Below are positions 21,550 through 29,669 of a stretch of DNA of 34,980 nt, in pieces. A program made the translations under genes and the position numbers. How positions within the stretch are numbered: the first letter of the stretch is position 1; the number at the start of each line of letters is the position of its first letter. Where the stretch lies: the IMG/VR virus record IMGVR_UViG_3300020156_000465, positions 1-34,980 of that record, one strand, 5' to 3'. Origin of the DNA: a virus. The notes below the pieces were generated by a model, which was not told the DNA's origin, ran no database searches, and worked only from the letters and a program-made list of their open reading frames with translations.

Positions 21550-21995
21550 TGACCAGCACCGCCATCGAGATCCGCCTCGACGGGCAGGCCGCCCTCCAGC
21601 AGCGGCTGGAGCTGCTGCCGGCCATGAACCTCGATCCGCTGCGCCACAATGTCGGTGCGCTGGTCGAGAGCCAGACCCGCCGCCGCATCCACGAGGAGAA
21701 GGAAAGCCCGGACGGCAAGGCTTGGGCGCCGTGGGGGCCGAACTGGGCCTCCAGCCGGCACAAGGGCCATGGCCTGCTGGAGGCCGAGGGCGATCTGCTG
21801 GACAGCATCCACTTCGTCGTCGCCGGCGGCGACATCCTGGTCGGCAGCGACCTGGTCTATGCCGCCATCCACCAGTTCAGCGGCGCCGAGGTGGGCATGG
21901 CCATTCCCGCGCGCCCCTATCTCGGCATGTCGGACGAGAACTGGGGTGAAGTGGTCGACCTGGCGGACGCCTTCGTCAATCGGGTGCTCCATTGA
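21549..21995 (+). CDS. virion morphogenesis/tail completion protein (Mu gpG-like)
   Basis: 148 residues. Matches phage virion morphogenesis proteins (Mu G/P2 S type): VGALVESQTRRRIHEEKESPDGKAWAPWGPNWASSRHKGHGLLEAEGDLLDSIHFVVAGGDILVGSDLVYAAIHQFSG, followed by IPARPYLGMSDENW. In Mu it follows gp30; here it lies after gp36, in the order seen where P2-type tails are attached. Needed for joining heads and tails. Confidence 0.9.
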   Translation: MTSTAIEIRLDGQAALQQRLELLPAMNLDPLRHNVGALVESQTRRRIHEEKESPDGKAWAPWGPNWASSRHKGHGLLEAEGDLLDSIHFVVAGGDILVGSDLVYAAIHQFSGAEVGMAIPARPYLGMSDENWGEVVDLADAFVNRVLH

Positions 21996-22504
21996 GCGCG
22001 GCCGTGCTGATCCCGCTGCGCCAGGCCATCACCGACCAGATCGGCCAGTGGTTCGACAAGGCCGACTGCGCCACCGGCCCCGGCCGCATGACCGAGGCCG
22101 AGATCAAGAGCATGGCGGTCAAGACCCCGGCCGTGCGCGTGGCCTGCCTGGGCCTGCCCAAGGCCGAGGCCGTGGGCGATGGTGAGGTGGACCGCGACGT
22201 GGCGTTCGCCGCCTACATCCTGACCACCGACAAGCCCAAGCTGCCGCGCGACACCGCCGCCCTGGCCATGGTCGAGGATCTGCTGCTGCGCCTGCCCGGC
22301 CAGCGCTGGGGCAAGGCCAACGTCCACGCCGTCGCCGAGAGCGCGGCCACCGCCGAGAACCTCTATTCCAGCAAGCTGGGCAACACCGGGGTGACGCTGT
22401 GGGCGGTGGTGTGGACCCAGAAGGTCCGCATGGGCGACAACGCCTATCCCAACGGCCCGGTGCTGTCGGCCGAGCTTTATGCCGGCGGGGAGGACGCGCC
22501 GTGA
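21992..22504 (+). CDS. DUF1834 (Mu gp37-like) tail terminator-type protein
   Basis: 170 residues from TTG 21992, overlapping the previous stop (TTGA). The beta-alpha pattern with KTPAVRVACLGLPKAEAVGDGEVDRDVAFAAYILTTDKPKLPRDTAALAMVEDLLLRLPGQRWG and NTGVTLWAVVWTQKVRMG fits gp37-type proteins, thought to cap the tail at the head. A TTG start is unusual, but no better ATG or GTG with a ribosome-binding site is close by. The stop overlaps the gpV start. Confidence 0.8.
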   Translation: MSAAVLIPLRQAITDQIGQWFDKADCATGPGRMTEAEIKSMAVKTPAVRVACLGLPKAEAVGDGEVDRDVAFAAYILTTDKPKLPRDTAALAMVEDLLLRLPGQRWGKANVHAVAESAATAENLYSSKLGNTGVTLWAVVWTQKVRMGDNAYPNGPVLSAELYAGGEDAP

Positions 22505-23094
22505 GCATGGCCGTGGTCCTCGAGGAGATGCGCCAGGACATCGGCGAGCTGTATCGCCGGCTGTCCAACATCGTGCTGCCCGGCCAGATCACCGCCGTGG
22601 ACGCCGCCAACCACCTCTGCCGCTTCACCCATGGCTCGCTGACCACGGGATGGGTGCGCTGGCTGACCACCCGCGCCGGCGCCGACCGCGACTGGTGGTG
22701 CCCGAGCGTGGGCGAGCAGGCCGTGCTGTTCTCGCCCGACGGCGAGCCCAACCAGGGCTGGGTGCTGCCGGCCGGCTACTCCAACGCCTTCCCGGCGCCG
22801 GACAACGACCCGGCGCGCCACGTCGTCGCCTACGCCGACGGCATGCGCATCGTGCACGAGCCGGGGCGCCTGGTGCTCGATGGCTGGGACGCCGGCGGCA
22901 CCATCGAGCTGCGCGCCAAGTCTATCGTCATCAAGACCGGCGACGGCGGCTACTACCACGTCGACCAGGCCGGCATGGCCACCCGCATCACCCACAAGGG
23001 CGGCAACCAGTTCGAGACCGAGAAATGGGTCGCCGGCTCGGTCGTCGTCGACAAGGGCGACCAGGGCTTTCATCCCCCGGAGGTAGAGGCATGA
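22501..23094 (+). CDS. V: baseplate assembly/spike protein gpV (P2-like)
   Basis: 197 residues from GTG 22501 (ATG 22507 is an alternative). Matches the gp45/V baseplate spike family: MRQDIGELYRRLSNIVLPGQITAVDAANHLCRFTHGSLTTGWVRWLTTRAGADRDWWCPSVGEQAVLFSPDGEPNQGWVLPAGYSNAFPAP (OB fold), then a beta-helix-like end with HVDQAGMATRITHKGGNQFETEKW. It forms the membrane-piercing spike. This is the first gene of the P2-type tail module. Confidence 0.92.
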   Translation: MSMAVVLEEMRQDIGELYRRLSNIVLPGQITAVDAANHLCRFTHGSLTTGWVRWLTTRAGADRDWWCPSVGEQAVLFSPDGEPNQGWVLPAGYSNAFPAPDNDPARHVVAYADGMRIVHEPGRLVLDGWDAGGTIELRAKSIVIKTGDGGYYHVDQAGMATRITHKGGNQFETEKWVAGSVVVDKGDQGFHPPEVEA

Positions 23095-23357
23095 GCACCA
23101 AGACCTACATCCTGCAGACCGACAGCCGGCAGTTCCCGACCAAGAAGGCCGGCGACCCCGTCGAGCTGCCGCCGACGGCGGCCAAGTACCTGGTGCAGGC
23201 CGGCGTGCTGGCCGATCCCGCCACCATCCAGCCGCGCGAGCTGGCGGACGGCGAGATGCTGACCGCCGCGCCCCTGCCCGAGGGCAGCACCGCCACCGAC
23301 GTCGGCGCGGCCGAGGCGCCGGCCGCCGGTAAGCGCCGCAAGGGCGCCGAGGGCTGA
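23091..23357 (+). CDS. small hypothetical baseplate-module protein
   Basis: 88 residues, start overlapping the gpV stop (ATGA). TKTYILQTDSRQFPTKKAGDPVELPPTAAKYLVQAGVLADP is similar in layout to short phage proteins that read VELTDAEAKYLLLAGLV, followed by a low-complexity Ala/Glu tail ending KRRKGAEG. The function is unknown. Its place between V and W suggests a virion or assembly role. Confidence 0.7.
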   Translation: MSTKTYILQTDSRQFPTKKAGDPVELPPTAAKYLVQAGVLADPATIQPRELADGEMLTAAPLPEGSTATDVGAAEAPAAGKRRKGAEG

Positions 23358-23361
23358 GCCC

Positions 23362-23700
23362 ATGCACGGCATGGATGCGGCCACGGGCAGGCGGCTGGGC
23401 GGCGTGAGCCACCTTCGCCAGTCGATCACCAAGATCCTGACCACGCGGATCGGCACGCGCAATCGTCGCCGCGCCTTCGGTTCGCGCCTGCCCGAACGCA
23501 TCGACAATCCCGCCGGCCCGGCGCTGGCCATCGACATCATCGCCGATACCGCCGCCGCCATCGACCAGTGGGAGCCCCGCTACCGGCTGGAGCGCGTCAT
23601 CGTCGACCAGTCCACCCAGGGCCGCTGCGTGCTGGACCTGGACGGCATCTACCTGCCCGAGGGCCGCCGCGTCACCCTGGATGGGATCGTCGTCGAATGA
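23362..23700 (+). CDS. W: baseplate protein gpW (P2-like, gp25 fold)
   Basis: 112 residues. GMDAATGRRLGGVSHLRQSITKILTTRIGTRNRRRAFGSRLPERIDNP (3-50) matches P2 W/T4 gp25-type baseplate proteins, including the R-x-x-x-F-G-S-x-L-P core. It forms part of the wedge that starts sheath assembly. The stop overlaps the gpJ start (ATGA). Confidence 0.92.
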   Translation: MHGMDAATGRRLGGVSHLRQSITKILTTRIGTRNRRRAFGSRLPERIDNPAGPALAIDIIADTAAAIDQWEPRYRLERVIVDQSTQGRCVLDLDGIYLPEGRRVTLDGIVVE

Positions 23701-24623
23701 GCCGCTTCGACGACATCGACTTCGCCAGCCTGCCGGCGCCCGACGTGGTCGAGACCCTCGATTACGAGGTGATCCTGGCCACCCTGCTGGCGCGCTACGA
23801 GGAAAAGGCCAGGGCCAAGGGGCTGGACGTGTCGGCCAGCACCATGCTGGAGAGCGACCCGGCGAAGATCCTGCTCGAAGTCGGCGCCGAGATGGTGGTG
23901 CAGGAGCGCCAGAAGCGTAACGACGCCGCCCTGGCCGTTCTGCTGGCCAAAGCCAAGGGCAAGGACCTCGACAACGTGGTCTCCCACTTCAAGGTCAAGC
24001 GCCAGGTCATCGACCCCGGCGACCCGACCGCCGTGCCGCCGGTGGCCCCGACCTATGAGGACGACGATTCACTGCGCCGCCGCGCCCATCTGGCCTATGA
24101 GGCTCTGAGCGTCGCCGGCCCGCGTGGCGCCTACATCTTCCACGCCCTTTCTGCCCACGCCAAAGTCAAGGACGCCTGGGCCGAAATGACCTCGCCCGGC
24201 CACATCCTGGTGACCGTGCTGAGCCATGAGGGCGACGGCACCCCCAGCGAGGAGGTGCTGCAGGCCGTCCGCGACAAGATCGCCCCGGCCGACCAGTCGC
24301 AGGAACTGCGCCCCGACAGCGACGATGTGACCGTCATCGGCGCCACCGTGGTGCATTACCGTATCGAGGCCGAGCTGGAGATGGAGAGCTTGCCCGATGC
24401 CGAGGCGGCGCTGGCGGCCGCGCGCACCGCGACTGCGACCTATGCCGGCAAACAGCATAAGCTGATGAAGCCGGTGGCCCATTCCGGCCTGGACGGCGCC
24501 ATGCATGTGGCCGCCGTGCGCGAGGTCCACATCATCGAGCCGCCCGCCACTCTGCCGGCCCAGTCCCGCACCGCGTACTACTGCGACGGCATCGACATCC
24601 GCGTGCAGGGGGCGTCGGCATGA
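23697..24623 (+). CDS. J: baseplate protein gpJ (P2-like)
   Basis: 308 residues. Matches baseplate J family: FASLPAPDVVETLDYEVILATLLARYEEKA, ESDPAKILLEVGAEMVVQERQKRNDAALAVLLAKAKGKDLDNVVSHFKVKR, DDSLRRRAHLAYEALSVAGPRGAYIFHALSAHAKVKDAWAEMTSPGHILVTVLSHEGDGTPSEEVLQAVRDKI. It is the main wedge protein connecting spike, fibre and sheath. Coupled at both ends by ATGA. Confidence 0.95.
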   Translation: MSRFDDIDFASLPAPDVVETLDYEVILATLLARYEEKARAKGLDVSASTMLESDPAKILLEVGAEMVVQERQKRNDAALAVLLAKAKGKDLDNVVSHFKVKRQVIDPGDPTAVPPVAPTYEDDDSLRRRAHLAYEALSVAGPRGAYIFHALSAHAKVKDAWAEMTSPGHILVTVLSHEGDGTPSEEVLQAVRDKIAPADQSQELRPDSDDVTVIGATVVHYRIEAELEMESLPDAEAALAAARTATATYAGKQHKLMKPVAHSGLDGAMHVAAVREVHIIEPPATLPAQSRTAYYCDGIDIRVQGASA

Positions 24624-25249
24624 CCCTGCAGCCCACCAACGCCACCCCCTTCGAGATCGCGCTGGAGCATGCGCTGGCGCTGATCACCGAGATCCCCAAT
24701 CCCATCGACACGTTGTGGGACCCCTGGAAGTGCCCGGCGCAGTTCCTGCCCTGGTTGGCCTGGCAATACAGCGTCGATCACTGGCGCTCGGATTGGCCGG
24801 AAACGGTCAAGCGCCAGGTCATCGCCTCGGCCTACGAGGTGCACCGCATCAAGGGCACGTTGCCGGCGATCAAGGCCGGGATCGCCGGCCTCGGCATCGA
24901 GGCCGACATCGTCCGCTGGTTCGAAACCGAGCCCAAGGGCGCGCCCTACACCATGACGGTGACCGCCTGGGCCAAGCCCGCCAGCGAGACGAACATCGTG
25001 CTGGATGCTGCCGGCCAGCAGGATCTGATCGAGATGGTAGGCGCCACCAAGGCCCTGCGCACCGATGCCGCCATCCGCATCGGATCGGTGCAGGCCGGCG
25101 CCTTGGGGCTCGCCGCCGTCGCCGCGCCTCACCAGACCGTGACAGCAGACACGCCGGCCGCCATGCGTGATGGCGCCGGCGCCTGCCTGGGGCTGGCCGC
25201 CGGCTCGCATGTCGCCCCCCGTTTCCGCGCCACCATGAAAGCCGCTTAG
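24620..25249 (+). CDS. I: tail protein gpI (P2-like)
   Basis: 209 residues. The P2 I pattern is clear: NATPFEIALEHALALITEIPNPIDTLWDPWKCPAQFLPWLAWQYSVDHWRSDWPETVKRQVIASAYEVHRIKGTLPAIKAGIAGLG (6-91), then WFETEPKGAPYTMTVTAW. It joins the fibre to the baseplate. The C-terminus carries an Ala-rich extension of about 60 residues with AALGLAAVAAPHQT that resembles a fragment of the repeats seen in tail-fibre bases. Confidence 0.93.
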   Translation: MTLQPTNATPFEIALEHALALITEIPNPIDTLWDPWKCPAQFLPWLAWQYSVDHWRSDWPETVKRQVIASAYEVHRIKGTLPAIKAGIAGLGIEADIVRWFETEPKGAPYTMTVTAWAKPASETNIVLDAAGQQDLIEMVGATKALRTDAAIRIGSVQAGALGLAAVAAPHQTVTADTPAAMRDGAGACLGLAAGSHVAPRFRATMKAA

Positions 25250-25252
25250 ACC

Positions 25253-26341
25253 ATGAGCGATCTGACGCTGACCATCAAACTCACCGATGCCGGCATGGCG
25301 GCTGTGGCCGCCGCCCATGGCCAGGGCATCCAGGCCAAGATCACCGCCGTGGCGGTGGGCGATCAGGGTTACGTCCCCACCGCCGACGCCACGGCCCTGC
25401 GCAACGAGCTGGCCCGCGTCGAGTTGACAGCCGGCGGGGCGGTGGCGCCCCAGCAGGTGCTGCTGCAAGGCATGATCCCGCCCGGAGAGACCGAGTTTTT
25501 CATCAGGGAGTTGGGGTACTATCTGGAGGACGGAACCCTGCTGGGCGTGTGGTCGGACCCCGCCACGCCCTTGGGCTGGATCGGCGGCGCCACGCCGTGG
25601 TTCTTCAAGCTGGCCTTTGCGTGGACAGCTTTGCCCGATGACGCCATCACCGTGCTGATCGCCGACGATGGCGGGCAAGCGGGTATGGCGCTCGACCTGG
25701 CGCAGCTGGACGGCAAGGTCCGCCACACCGTCGAGACCGGCGGCCTGGTGTGGGCGGCCACCGACAACACGCTGCTGACGGCGGCCATCCAAGCGATCGC
25801 CGCAATCAGCGGCTTCACCACCGGCGACGTCAAGTTGACGCTGAAGCCCTTTGCCGATGCCGGATGGGTCCTGGCGAACGACGGCACTATTGGCTCCGCC
25901 GCGTCCGGCGCGACGACGCGCGCCAACGCCGACACCCAGGCGCTCTATACGCTCCTCTGGAATCATGTCGCCGAGGCTTGGGCGCCGGTAACGGGTGGGC
26001 GCGGCGCGTCCGCCGCCGCGGACTTTGCGGCAAACAAGCCTCTGAAGCTGACGCGCATGCTCGGGCGTGCCCTGGCCATTGCCGGCGGCGGCGCGGGCCT
26101 CAGCGTCCGCGCCCTTGGCCAATTCGTGGGTGCCGAGACGCACACGCTGACCACCAATGAGCTGGCGTCGCACCAGCACAACACTTGGCCCGGCAACACG
26201 CCAAGCGGCGGCGGCGGCCAAGTGGCGGAGGGCGCGGGAGCGCCCTTCGACGCGCCGGCCCCGACGGAGGCCACGGGCGGCGGCGGCGCGCACAACAACA
26301 TGCAGCCGACCGTCTTCCTGAACGCCATGATCAAGCTGTGA
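25253..26341 (+). CDS. H: tail fibre protein gpH (P2-like) with collar-type tip
   Basis: 362 residues. The N-terminus (LTIKLTDAGMAAVAAAHGQGIQAKITAVAVGDQGYVPTADATALRNELAR...GETEFFIRELGYYLEDGTLLGVWSDP) is the P2 H/DUF3751-type domain that attaches to the baseplate. The C-terminal 80 residues (MLGRALAIAGGGAGLSVRALGQFVGAETHTLTTNELASHQHN, GGGGAHNNMQPTVFLNAMIKL) are a phage tail-collar tip in which His-rich turns (HQH) usually bind metal and the receptor. This short fibre likely sets host range. It would need an assembly chaperone, for which the next gene is a candidate. Confidence 0.9.
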   Translation: MSDLTLTIKLTDAGMAAVAAAHGQGIQAKITAVAVGDQGYVPTADATALRNELARVELTAGGAVAPQQVLLQGMIPPGETEFFIRELGYYLEDGTLLGVWSDPATPLGWIGGATPWFFKLAFAWTALPDDAITVLIADDGGQAGMALDLAQLDGKVRHTVETGGLVWAATDNTLLTAAIQAIAAISGFTTGDVKLTLKPFADAGWVLANDGTIGSAASGATTRANADTQALYTLLWNHVAEAWAPVTGGRGASAAADFAANKPLKLTRMLGRALAIAGGGAGLSVRALGQFVGAETHTLTTNELASHQHNTWPGNTPSGGGGQVAEGAGAPFDAPAPTEATGGGGAHNNMQPTVFLNAMIKL

Positions 26342-26351
26342 GGCCGATCCC

Positions 26352-27026
26352 ATGCAGTTCCACCACCACCCCGACAACCTGATCTACCTGCGCGGCGCCC
26401 GGACCTACATGGCGCAGGTGGCCGAGTTCGCGGCCGACCTCGTGGCCTGCGGCCTGCCGGCCTACGCCGGCCTGCCCGAGGGCGCGACCGAGCGCCGCTA
26501 CGACGGCGGCCGGCATCTGGTCGGCTACGGCGAGCGCGGCTTCGAGGACGCCGAGCCCTGGCCCGAGGGCGACGCCTACCTGGCCGCGCTCGACGCGCTG
26601 CTCGCCGCGCGCGCCGCGCGCCTGAACCCGGAGCCGCCGCTGGAAAGCGTCAAGGCGGCGGCGGAACGGTCGATCGACACGCGGGCGGGCGAGGCGCGGG
26701 CGGCGTTCGTCAGCGTGGGCGCCTATCTCGACGAGGAATACCAGCGCGTCGCCGCGCAAGCGGACGCGTGCCTATCCGGTGCCCCTGGACCGTTTGCGAC
26801 GCTCGAGGCGGACGTCGAGGCGGGGACGTTCGACCCGCGCCTCGGCCGCGCCGTCGAGACCGAAGCCGAGGCGGCGGATCTGGTGCGGGTCACCCGTGCC
26901 GCCTGGCTCACCAAGCTGGACGAGATTCGCCGCGTCCGTCTCACGGCAAAGGCGGACATCCGGGCCGCGCAGAGCGCCGAGGAGGTCGCCACCATCCTCG
27001 CCGGCCTGGAGTGGCCGCAGCCGTGA
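26352..27026 (+). CDS. putative tail-fibre assembly or accessory protein
   Basis: 224 residues. The start MQFHHHPDNLIYLRGARTYMAQVAEFAADL and the middle segment EPWPEGDAYLAALDALLAARAARL are not recognised with certainty. The position after the fibre gene is where P2-type phages keep G, the fibre chaperone. The remaining C-terminal half is Ala/Glu/Arg-rich helix (TEAEAADLVRVTRAAWLTKLDEIRRVRLTAKADIRAAQSAEEV). The codon choice is even more GC-rich than neighbours, hinting at exchange of the fibre module. Function inferred from position. Confidence 0.6.
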   Translation: MQFHHHPDNLIYLRGARTYMAQVAEFAADLVACGLPAYAGLPEGATERRYDGGRHLVGYGERGFEDAEPWPEGDAYLAALDALLAARAARLNPEPPLESVKAAAERSIDTRAGEARAAFVSVGAYLDEEYQRVAAQADACLSGAPGPFATLEADVEAGTFDPRLGRAVETEAEAADLVRVTRAAWLTKLDEIRRVRLTAKADIRAAQSAEEVATILAGLEWPQP

Positions 27027-27078
27027 TCATCCTCGCCGGCACCGCCGGCACCGTCTTCACAGAAAAGGGTTGTGCACC

Positions 27079-28503
27079 ATGGGTGAATACTTCCTGCACG
27101 GGTGCGAGGTCGCCGAAACCACCGACGGCATCCGCCCGATCCGCACCGTCAAGTCGTCGGTGATCGGCGTCATCGGCACCGCGCCCGAGGCGTCCGAGGC
27201 CGACTTCCCCTACCACACGCCGATCCTGCTGGCGAACAACCCGCGCAAGGCGGCCAAGCTGGGCAAGGCCGGCACGCTGTTCGACGCGGTCAGCGCCATC
27301 TATGCCCAGACCGGCGCCACCATCGTCATGGTGCGCGTGCCCGAGGGCGCCAACACCAACGAGACGCTGTCCAGCATCGTCGGCAACGTCACGCTGATGA
27401 CCGGCGTCCACGCCTTCCGGTCCGCCAACTCCATCTTGAGCGTCAAGCCCAAGATCCTGATCGCGCCCGGCTTCACCTCGGTGCGTCCGCAAGGCGTCAA
27501 GACCCTGGAGCTGACCACGCAGGGCGCCAACTACACCCAGGCCACCGTCACCATCGAGGGCGGTGGCGGCCAGGGTGCCACCGCCAAGGCGGTCATCGAG
27601 CAGGGCAAGATCACCGCCCTGCAGCTGACCCGCGCCGGCGTCGGCTACACCGCCGCTCCCACCGTCACCATCGCCGGCGACGGTGACGGCGCCACGGCCA
27701 CCGCCATCACCGGCACCACCGCCAATCCGGTGGTGGCCGAGCTGGTCGGCGTGGCGCCCAAGCTGCGGGCCTGCATCGTGGCCGAGGGGCCGAACACCAC
27801 CGACGAGGCGGCGGTGGCCTACCGCAAGGACTGGGGTAGCGCCCGCGTCTACGTGGTCGATCCCTTCGTCACCAAGTGGGACAGCACGCTCTCCATGACC
27901 GTGGTGCAGCCCGGCAGCGCCTGGGTGGCCGGCCTGATGGCCATGGTGGACAACGATCCGGCCAAGGGGTTCTGGTGGTCGCCGTCCAACCACGTCATCA
28001 GCGGCATCACCGGCACCGCGCGCCCCATCGACTTCGGCCTGTCCGATCCCGATTGCGTGGCCAACTACCTCAACGGCAACGAGGTGGCCACCATCATCCA
28101 GGAGGACGGGTACCGCCTGTGGGGCAACCGTACCTGCAGCGACGATCCGCTATGGGCGTTCCTCTCGGTCCGCCGCACCCACGACATGATCAACGACAGC
28201 ATCGAGGCCGGCTATCGCTGGATCATGGACCGCCCGTTCAGCGTCCAGGCGATCCTGGATTGCTGCGACAGCCTCAACCTCTACCTGGCCGGCATGAAAA
28301 CGCGCGGCGCCCTGCTGGGCGGCAAGGTGTGGATCGACCCCGATCTCAACACCAAGGACCGGCTGATGTCGGGCGAGTTCACCGTCGACTTCGACAACGA
28401 GGCGCCGGCGCCCATCGAGCACCTCACGTTCCGCATGCACCGCAGCGCCGACTACTACGAGGAGCTGATCACCGAGGCCAACACCCTGCTGGCCACCCAG
28501 TAA
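27079..28503 (+). CDS. FI: tail sheath protein FI (P2-like) with repeat insertion
   Basis: 474 residues. The core matches P2 FI: YFLHGCEVAETTDGIRPIRTVKSSVIGVIGTAP, TLFDAVSAIYAQTGATIVMVRVPEG, KPKILIAPGFTS, then VVAELVGVAPKLRACIVAEGPNTTDEAAVAYRKDW, IDFGLSDPDCVANYLNGNEVATIIQEDGYRLWGNRTCSDDPLWAFLSVRRTHDMINDSI. Between about residues 138 and 218 is an insertion of two similar beta repeats (GANYTQATVTIEGGGGQGATA and GVGYTAAPTVTIAGDGDGATA). AAAAGGG lies upstream of ATG 27079. It polymerises round the tube and contracts at injection. Confidence 0.95.
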   Translation: MGEYFLHGCEVAETTDGIRPIRTVKSSVIGVIGTAPEASEADFPYHTPILLANNPRKAAKLGKAGTLFDAVSAIYAQTGATIVMVRVPEGANTNETLSSIVGNVTLMTGVHAFRSANSILSVKPKILIAPGFTSVRPQGVKTLELTTQGANYTQATVTIEGGGGQGATAKAVIEQGKITALQLTRAGVGYTAAPTVTIAGDGDGATATAITGTTANPVVAELVGVAPKLRACIVAEGPNTTDEAAVAYRKDWGSARVYVVDPFVTKWDSTLSMTVVQPGSAWVAGLMAMVDNDPAKGFWWSPSNHVISGITGTARPIDFGLSDPDCVANYLNGNEVATIIQEDGYRLWGNRTCSDDPLWAFLSVRRTHDMINDSIEAGYRWIMDRPFSVQAILDCCDSLNLYLAGMKTRGALLGGKVWIDPDLNTKDRLMSGEFTVDFDNEAPAPIEHLTFRMHRSADYYEELITEANTLLATQ

Positions 28504-28515
28504 CAGGAGCGCCCT

Positions 28516-29019
28516 ATGTCCACCCTGCCCAAGGTTCTGAAAAACTACGTCGCCTACATGGACGGCGTCGGTTACGCCGGCAAGGTCCCCGAGGCCAAGC
28601 TGCCCACCATCGCCATCAAGACCGAGGATTACGACGCCGGCGGTCTGGCCGCCCCGGTGCCCATCGACACCGGCACCATGGCGAAGATGGACGCCGAGGT
28701 GACGTTTGCCGAGTACACCAGCGCGGTGCTCGGCCTGTTCGGCAACCCCAACGCCAGCCTGACCCTGCGCGGCGCACAGGAAGCCGACCTCAATTCGGCC
28801 GAGCCGGTCATCGTCACCATGCGCGGCCTGTTCGAGAAGATCGATCCCGGCTCGTGGAAGAAGGGCTCTCAGACCGCCGCCAAATGCACGGTGTCGCTGA
28901 AGTACCTCAAGATCACCGTCGGCGGCACCACGGTGATCGAGATCGACGCCCTCAACATGAAGCGGATCGTCAACGGCGTCGACCAGCTGTCCAGCATCCG
29001 CACCGCCCTGGGCATGTAA
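28516..29019 (+). CDS. FII: tail tube protein FII (P2-like)
   Basis: 167 residues with the P2 FII pattern: LPKVLKNYVAYMDGVGYAGKVPEAKLPTIAIKTEDYDAGGLAAPVPIDTGTMAKMDAEVTFAEY, SAEPVIVTMRGLFEKIDPGSWKKG and VSLKYLKITVGGTTVIEIDALNMKRIVNGVDQLSSIRTALG. Six copies per ring form the inner tube. CAGGAG precedes the ATG by 7 bases. It follows FI at once, as in P2. Confidence 0.95.
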   Translation: MSTLPKVLKNYVAYMDGVGYAGKVPEAKLPTIAIKTEDYDAGGLAAPVPIDTGTMAKMDAEVTFAEYTSAVLGLFGNPNASLTLRGAQEADLNSAEPVIVTMRGLFEKIDPGSWKKGSQTAAKCTVSLKYLKITVGGTTVIEIDALNMKRIVNGVDQLSSIRTALGM

Positions 29020-29030
29020 GGAGAACAGCC

Positions 29031-29351
29031 ATGCAGAAGATCATACTCGACTATCCGGTGGAGCTGGCGCCCCACCCCAGGGTGACCGAGCTGGTGATGC
29101 GCCGCCCGAAGGCCAAGGACGAGCTGGAAGCCAAGAAGCGGGCGCTGATCCCCGACGAGATCGAGATGCACCTGTTCGCCCTCCTGACCGGCCAGGCGTT
29201 CGACGTGATCGCCGAGGTGGACCTGGAAGGCGACTATCCGAAGCTGCAGGAGGCGTACAAAAATTTTCGCTCGAAGCCGGCGGCGACTGGCGCCGGCGCA
29301 GTTCCCTCGACCTCCGAAAGCAATGCCTCCGCGTCGCCGCCCACGGCCTGA
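29031..29351 (+). CDS. E: tail assembly chaperone gpE (P2-like, zero-frame product)
   Basis: 106 residues from ATG 29031 (AAGGAGAA before it). The first 75 residues (MQKIILDYPVELAPHPRVTELVMRRPKAKDELEAKKR...EMHLFALLTGQAFDVIAEVDLEGDYPKLQEAYKNF) match P2 E. The last part after the slippery site (SKPAATGAGAVPSTSESNASASPPTA) is low-complexity and typical of the zero-frame tail. The protein helps tape-measure folding. The ratio of E to E+E' is set by a -1 frameshift at 29261. Confidence 0.9.
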   Translation: MQKIILDYPVELAPHPRVTELVMRRPKAKDELEAKKRALIPDEIEMHLFALLTGQAFDVIAEVDLEGDYPKLQEAYKNFRSKPAATGAGAVPSTSESNASASPPTA

Positions 29352-29446
29352 GCCTGGGCGACGTGCTGGCGATGGATCTGCGGGAACTGAAGGAATGGAA
29401 AGAGGCGGCCGAGGAGGTGGCCGCCGAAATCAGGGACGTTCGTTGA
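29031..29446 (+). CDS. E': tail assembly chaperone gpE+E' (-1 frameshift product)
   Basis: 138 residues when ribosomes slip -1 on A-AAT-TTT (29261-29267). After residue 79 reading continues from 29267 to TGA 29444-29446, 59 codons without a stop. The new C-terminus (LEAGGDWRRRSSLDLRKQCLRVAAHGLSLGDVLAMDLRELKEWKEAAEEVAAEI) looks like the usual P2 E' domain, with the conserved LSLGDVLAMDLREL pattern. This strongly supports a real fusion. Frameshifting is known in P2 E/E' and lambda G/GT. Confidence 0.88.
29261..29297 (+). promoter_or_regulatory. -1 ribosomal frameshift signal
   Basis: Slippery heptamer A-AAT-TTT at 29261-29267, in the zero frame of gene E, fits X-XXY-YYZ. An 8-nt spacer is followed by a 7-bp stem GCCGGCG/CGCCGGC (29276-29282/29291-29297) with an 8-nt loop. 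The heptamer, spacer and stem are all in the usual range for programmed -1 frameshifting. Confidence 0.85.
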
Positions 29447-29669
29447 GCTTGCGGTCCAGGGTCCAGGGGAGGTTGGCGATCACGCCCAGCATCTTCAGGA
29501 CCCATAGGATGATGAACACGCCGAGGGCCAATGCGGTCAAGACCAGCATGCCGGTAACGATCCAGGTCCACATGGACGTGAACCAGTTCTCTGTCCCGCC
29601 CGCCAGCGCTGCCGCCCAGATGCCGGTTCCACCTATGAACACCCACTGAAGGATCTTGGCCGGTCTCAT
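29430..29669 (-). CDS. leftward small membrane protein (putative moron)
   Basis: 79 residues on the minus strand from ATG (complement of 29667-29669). Two hydrophobic helices (about 7-26, LQWVFIGGTGIWAAALAGGT; about 34-60, TWIVTGMLVLTALALGVFIILWVL) and a basic C-terminus (KMLGVIANLPWTLDRKLNERP) indicate an inner-membrane hairpin. A good ribosome-binding GAGGGA lies 9 bases upstream. The ATG overlaps the tape-measure ATG on the other strand, and the 3' end overlaps E' by 17 bp. Two sampled lines are about 58-62% G+C, lower than neighbours. Its leftward direction within the late operon suggests expression in the lysogen, perhaps for superinfection exclusion. No family recognised. Confidence 0.65.
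   Translation of the reverse strand: MRPAKILQWVFIGGTGIWAAALAGGTENWFTSMWTWIVTGMLVLTALALGVFIILWVLKMLGVIANLPWTLDRKLNERP

Noticed and set aside
27024-27078. GCCGGCACC direct repeat before the sheath gene
   Set aside because: Short GC-rich repeat with no further structure; common in this composition.
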